Assembly (NCBI GenBank): GCA_019873685.1
Contig: JAIOAT010000046.1
Span: forward strand, 1-32,352
Direction: 5' to 3'
Length of the DNA stretch: 32,352 bases
DNA from: Chloroflexota bacterium
GTDB taxonomy: Bacteria; Chloroflexota; Anaerolineae; Aggregatilineales; Ch27
Position numbers and translations under genes: made by a program. The notes under the pieces are model-generated. The model searched no databases and was not told where the DNA came from. It saw only the letters and a list, made by a program, of their open reading frames with translations. Of the stretch, positions 28,955 through 32,352 are shown piece by piece; the first letter of the stretch is position 1; each line of letters starts with the position of its first letter.

Positions 28955-31111
28955 ATGAGCGACCTCATCGGAAAACACATTGGAGACTACCGTATCCTGG
29001 ATATCTTAGGGCACGGCGGGATGGCCGATGTCTACTACGGCCTCGACCCCGCTAATAACCCGGTTGCAGTCAAGATCATGCATCCCCGCATGGCCCACGA
29101 CCAGCAGTTCATCGCCCGCTTCCGGCGTGAGATTCGCGTTACCAGCGCCCTCCAGCATCCCCATATTGTCCGGGTTTACGACAGCGGGGTACACGAAGCG
29201 ATTCCTTACCTGGTCATGGAGTATGTCAGCGGCGGGACGCTCAGCCAGCTGCTGGATCAGGGTGCGCTCCCGCTCACCGAGGTAGCCCACCTGCTGGCGC
29301 AACTGGCTGACGCGCTGGATTATGCCTGCCATCAGGGCGTCATCCACCGGGATGTCAAACCGCAGAACGTGCTGATGGCCTCCCCGACCGAGGCCAAACT
29401 CTCCGACTTCGGGCTGGCCAAGATCGCCGGCGACCAGGGCGGAGCCACAGTCAGCAGCACCGCGATGGGCACAGCCCGCTATATGGCCCCGGAGCAGTTC
29501 ATCGACGCGAAAAAGGTGGATCATCGCGCTGACCTCTACGCCCTGGGCGTGATCCTCTTTCAGATGCTCTCCGGCCACTGCCCCTTTGAAGCCACCAGTG
29601 CCCCCGAATTGATGCACCAGCACATCAGCGCACCGGTGCCCTCCGTGCGGGAGTTTGCGCCCGGCCTGCCGCCGCAGATCGACAATCTGCTTTACAAAGC
29701 GCTAGCCAAGCAGCCGGATGACCGCTTTCAATCTGGCGGGGAAATGGTCGCCGCTTTTCAGGCTATTCTGGATAGACAGGCGGTCGAGGTCGCCCCGCCG
29801 GAAGATCTGAAGGATCAGACCCTGCCCCCGGACATCGACGAGGCTGAGGAAGAACTGGCGCCGTACCTGCAAAAGATGCGACCGGCGCATCAGGCGCTGT
29901 TTCAGCGGGCGCTGGCGGCCTACAGCCGTGGCGACAACCTCATCGCTCTGGCCCTGCTGCGGGAGATTCTAGAAGCCGATGAGCGGGCAGCAGCGGCCTG
30001 GGTGCTGCGCAGTTACGCGGAAGCGAACTGGTACGATCAGGTGCAGTGCGCCCGCAACGCGCTGGCGGTCGCCCCCGATATGGTTGACGCCAGGCTCCGC
30101 CTTCAGCAGCTTGAGGCGCAGGAGATCAGGGTCACCTTTGCCCGGACGCATAGCGACATCCCGGCCATCGGTCTGCAACTGACCGCCCCCGAACCGCAGG
30201 TCTCAGCGGACAATGACCCGCTGGATAACCTCTACCAGTGCCCGTACTGCGGCGTGGTCAATGATCCCTCTCGCCAGCGCTGCAGCAGTTGCCGCCGCAG
30301 CCTGATGCGCCCTGTCCCGCCTGAGCGTAAACCTACTCCCGCGCTGCTGACCGCTGGCTCGCTGGCCCTTGGCCAGTTTGTCATGATCATTTTCCAGTGG
30401 CTGCCAGCCCTGTTCTGGACGTGGTATGACGGCCTGGAAGATGGCTCCCGGCTGAAGTGGAGCGCGGAGCAGATCTTTGCCACCGATGCATCGCATATGT
30501 TCGCCGGGGATTTCTACCGTGTGCTGACGCCCGACCTCTTCCAATTCATCATGGTCACCAGCCTGATCCGCGCCGGACTGGTGCTGCTGGTAGCCCTGGG
30601 GTTGCGGCTGCGGCTGGTGTGGAGTTTCTACCTGGGCCTGCTGGTCTTCATCGCTGAGATCGGCTGGGGGATGCTGGGCTTCGCCCGCGACTGGACCGGC
30701 TCGATCCCCGGCGTGGGTGGGGCATTGCTGGCAGTGGGGATGCTGTTCATGCTCAGCCGGGCAGCGCCGAATTTCATCGGCACGGCGGAGCGTTACCTGG
30801 TCAAGCCCGACGCCAAATTGCCCAGCGGGCAGGCGTACTGGCAACTCGGACGCGAGTATGAACGTAAAGGGATGTGGGCGATGGCTGTGGCCCACTACCG
30901 GGCAGCCGCCGCGACCTTTCCGCGGCGCCCTGAATTCTATAAGTCGCTGGCCATCGGGTATAATCAACTGGGTCGGCTGGATCGGGCCTGGGCTGCCCTG
31001 GAAGAAGCCCGCATCCTTGCCCCCACCGATGAGGAGATCCCGGCCCTGATGCAACGCCTGACGGCGAAGCAGCCCCGGGGAGGGATACAGGGAGTTATCC
31101 ATGAGCGATGA
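28955..31111 (+). CDS. Ser/Thr protein kinase with zinc ribbon, four TM segments and TPRs
   Basis: The 718-residue protein begins with a PknB-type kinase domain (about 11-275): glycine loop LGHGGMADVYYG, K40 in VAVKIM, HRDVKPQN (D133), DFGLAK (D151) and GTARYMAPE. A linker and TPR-like helices (about 310-390) lead to a zinc ribbon YQCPYCG...CSSCRR (about 427-448). Four membrane segments follow (about 463-490, 528-548, 552-575, 583-602), then a cytoplasmic C-terminal TPR region (about 625-690, YWQLGREYERKGMWAMAVAHY and YNQLGRLDRAWAALEEA). An even number of membrane segments keeps both ends in the cytoplasm, so there is no PASTA-like external sensor. AGGGGGG precedes the ATG at 28955. It overlaps the next gene by 11 bases. 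Confidence 0.93.
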   Translation: MSDLIGKHIGDYRILDILGHGGMADVYYGLDPANNPVAVKIMHPRMAHDQQFIARFRREIRVTSALQHPHIVRVYDSGVHEAIPYLVMEYVSGGTLSQLLDQGALPLTEVAHLLAQLADALDYACHQGVIHRDVKPQNVLMASPTEAKLSDFGLAKIAGDQGGATVSSTAMGTARYMAPEQFIDAKKVDHRADLYALGVILFQMLSGHCPFEATSAPELMHQHISAPVPSVREFAPGLPPQIDNLLYKALAKQPDDRFQSGGEMVAAFQAILDRQAVEVAPPEDLKDQTLPPDIDEAEEELAPYLQKMRPAHQALFQRALAAYSRGDNLIALALLREILEADERAAAAWVLRSYAEANWYDQVQCARNALAVAPDMVDARLRLQQLEAQEIRVTFARTHSDIPAIGLQLTAPEPQVSADNDPLDNLYQCPYCGVVNDPSRQRCSSCRRSLMRPVPPERKPTPALLTAGSLALGQFVMIIFQWLPALFWTWYDGLEDGSRLKWSAEQIFATDASHMFAGDFYRVLTPDLFQFIMVTSLIRAGLVLLVALGLRLRLVWSFYLGLLVFIAEIGWGMLGFARDWTGSIPGVGGALLAVGMLFMLSRAAPNFIGTAERYLVKPDAKLPSGQAYWQLGREYERKGMWAMAVAHYRAAAATFPRRPEFYKSLAIGYNQLGRLDRAWAALEEARILAPTDEEIPALMQRLTAKQPRGGIQGVIHER

Positions 31112-31937
31112 GCTAACCCCGCGCGAACGCCTGCGCGAACGCGCCAGGAAAACCGTCTGGGCGGATGCTTTCTTCCGCTGGGAGAGCGCGGTCACCATCG
31201 CGCTGACCATGTTGCTGGCTTTTTTCGTCCCCCAGCTTCCGGCCCCCTTTGAGTGGTGGCAGTGGTGGTACTGGCTCCTGGCCGGGCTGGTTGTCGAGGC
31301 CGGGCTGGTGCTGGCCCATGTCACCGATCCGCAGTCGGCCCAGGCCGCGGTAGCCCGCCTCTTTCGCCGCGAACACGATCCGCGCGACATCCGTAACCGT
31401 ACGGCCCGCCAGCAGCTTCAGAAGGCGCTGGACTACCGCGACCGCATCGCCGACCTGGTGGCCCAGCAATCCGGCGTGCTACAGATGAGCCTGCAGCAAA
31501 CGCTCGATGACGTGGACGAGTGGATCGCCCAGGTTTACCGCCTGGCCCGGCGCATGGATAGCTTCGCCGCCGATTCCCTGCTGGAACGCGACCGGCGCAA
31601 TGTGCCGAACGAACTGCGCGCCCTGCGCCGCCGCCTGGAAACCGAGGAATCGCCCACCGTGCGCCAGGAACTGGAAGACGCCATCCGGCTGAAGGAGCAG
31701 CAACTGGCCAACCTCAAAGCCGTCGAGGATAACATGAAGCGGGCCGGACTCCAGCTGGATAACACGCTGGCCGCGCTGGGCACCCTTTACGCCCAGGTGC
31801 AGGTCATCGACTCCAAAGATATGGACAGCGCCCGCGCCCGGCGGTTGCGCGACGAAATTCACGACGAAGTGGCCGAACTGCAGGATACCATCCTGGCCAT
31901 GGACGAGGTGTATTCCACCGGACGGCTGCGCGAATGA
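31101..31937 (+). CDS. two-TM coiled-coil membrane protein
   Basis: The 278-residue protein has two N-terminal membrane segments (about 28-46 and 55-73) with a very short Trp-rich turn (FEWWQWWYW). A long cytoplasmic helical region follows (about 100-275), with heptad-like stretches such as ELRALRRRLETEESPTVRQ and LKEQQLANLKAVEDNMKRAG. No enzymatic motif is seen and I recognise no family. It starts 11 bases before the kinase stop, with AGGGAG upstream, so the two are translationally coupled. It may be a substrate or membrane scaffold for the kinase and could pair with PspA through coiled coils; both are inferences. Confidence 0.85.
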   Translation: MSDELTPRERLRERARKTVWADAFFRWESAVTIALTMLLAFFVPQLPAPFEWWQWWYWLLAGLVVEAGLVLAHVTDPQSAQAAVARLFRREHDPRDIRNRTARQQLQKALDYRDRIADLVAQQSGVLQMSLQQTLDDVDEWIAQVYRLARRMDSFAADSLLERDRRNVPNELRALRRRLETEESPTVRQELEDAIRLKEQQLANLKAVEDNMKRAGLQLDNTLAALGTLYAQVQVIDSKDMDSARARRLRDEIHDEVAELQDTILAMDEVYSTGRLRE

Positions 31938-31976
31938 GCGTCCTGCGCTCATCCGCCGGGCTGAGAGGAGGTGGGT

Positions 31977-32352
31977 ATGGAACCGCTGTTGCCGCCTGCT
32001 TTGCTGGACCCTAACCTGCTGTACCTGGTGCTGGTGGCCGCGGCCTGGATCGCTGTGCTGGCCCTGTTTGTGCCCGGCACCGGGATTATCGAGGTGCTGG
32101 TGATCGTCGGGTTGCTCTTCGGGCTGGGCGGGCTGCTAACGATCGGCGCGGGCTGGCCGGGCCTGGTGTTGCTGCTGATCGCCTTCGGCCTGTACGCGCT
32201 GGCGATTCTGAGCCAGTTCACGGCTGCCCGTGAACCGGCCCGGCGATCCTGGCTGCCGGTTTCCTCATGGACGGCGGCGCTGGTGGCCACCGCCGTGCAG
32301 ATCGGCGCCGGCCTGCTGCTGGCATCGGGCCTGCCGGGCCTGGCCTGGTGGC
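31977..32352 (+). CDS. NfeD-like membrane protein (partial, cut by window end)
   Basis: The first 125 residues are present and run off the window. The start MEPLLPPALLDPNLLYLVLV followed by WIAVLALFVPGTGIIEVLVI and a chain of hydrophobic segments matches the NfeD family membrane domain (DPN-x-AYLLL ... PG pattern). NfeD proteins act with flotillin/SPFH or PspA proteins in membrane organisation. The typical C-terminal OB-fold would lie outside the window. GAGAGGAGG lies 7-8 bases upstream of the ATG. A gene for an SPFH protein may follow beyond the edge. Confidence 0.72.
   Translation, partial: MEPLLPPALLDPNLLYLVLVAAAWIAVLALFVPGTGIIEVLVIVGLLFGLGGLLTIGAGWPGLVLLLIAFGLYALAILSQFTAAREPARRSWLPVSSWTAALVATAVQIGAGLLLASGLPGLAWW

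Overview
The window is a GC-rich, gene-dense stretch of a bacterial chromosome, most likely from Chloroflexota (class Anaerolineae or a close relative). This assignment is an inference. It rests on the DnaA and SpoVS sequences, on Thr/Pro-rich stalks in exported proteins, on a MutL/GlmL-like protein inside a membrane-protein operon, and on a PknB-type kinase with zinc-ribbon, membrane and TPR parts. I see no rRNA, tRNA, CRISPR array, insertion sequence or phage gene.

Left third (1-14.7 kb), mostly housekeeping. A SlyD-like prolyl isomerase (+) converges on an M20 dipeptidase (-) across a strong bidirectional terminator. Behind the dipeptidase on the minus strand lie a glucose/sorbosone dehydrogenase-like lipoprotein and D-aminoacyl-tRNA deacylase (dtd). 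Then come a Roadblock/LC7 protein (+), a zinc-ribbon/FHA protein (-), an aldo/keto reductase (-), a DUF2723-type membrane glycosyltransferase (+), a GH1 glycosidase (+), a small FDGCPSW thioredoxin-like protein (+), a PHP phosphoesterase (-), SpoVS (-) divergent from DnaA (+), and a calcineurin-like phosphoesterase (-).

Middle (14.98-24.8 kb). A long co-directional gene run starts at a near-leaderless extended -10 promoter. In order it encodes a 104-aa protein, a DUF6754-like membrane protein, a polytopic membrane protein, a 1058-aa membrane protein whose acidic half carries about 15 Trp motifs (mostly P-[DE]-W-[LFMY]), another polytopic membrane protein, a 703-aa MutL/GlmL-type actin-fold ATPase with a long extra C-terminus, and a 358-aa protein with biotinyl/lipoyl-like and KOW-like parts. 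After a terminator comes a 273-aa bitopic protein with an acidic head, a T/P stalk and an LPDSG-like C-terminal anchor. No glutamate-mutase or other B12-mutase gene is nearby. I regard this locus as the best candidate for an undescribed system: a cell-envelope assembly built around a repurposed MutL-like ATPase.

Right third (25.2 kb to the end), signalling and membrane stress. An AAA/STAND-like ATPase fused to an OmpR-type winged helix is followed by a receiver-histidine kinase hybrid, PspA/IM30, a Ser/Thr kinase with an internal zinc ribbon, four membrane segments and TPRs, a two-TM coiled-coil protein, and an NfeD-like membrane protein cut by the window edge. PspA next to NfeD is a recurrent membrane-stress pairing, so the flanking kinases may sense or tune it.

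Many promoters share an extended -10 of the form TGC-TAnnnT, usually without a good -35. Three CTCCTGGC-rich low-complexity tracts lie just upstream of plus-strand promoters.
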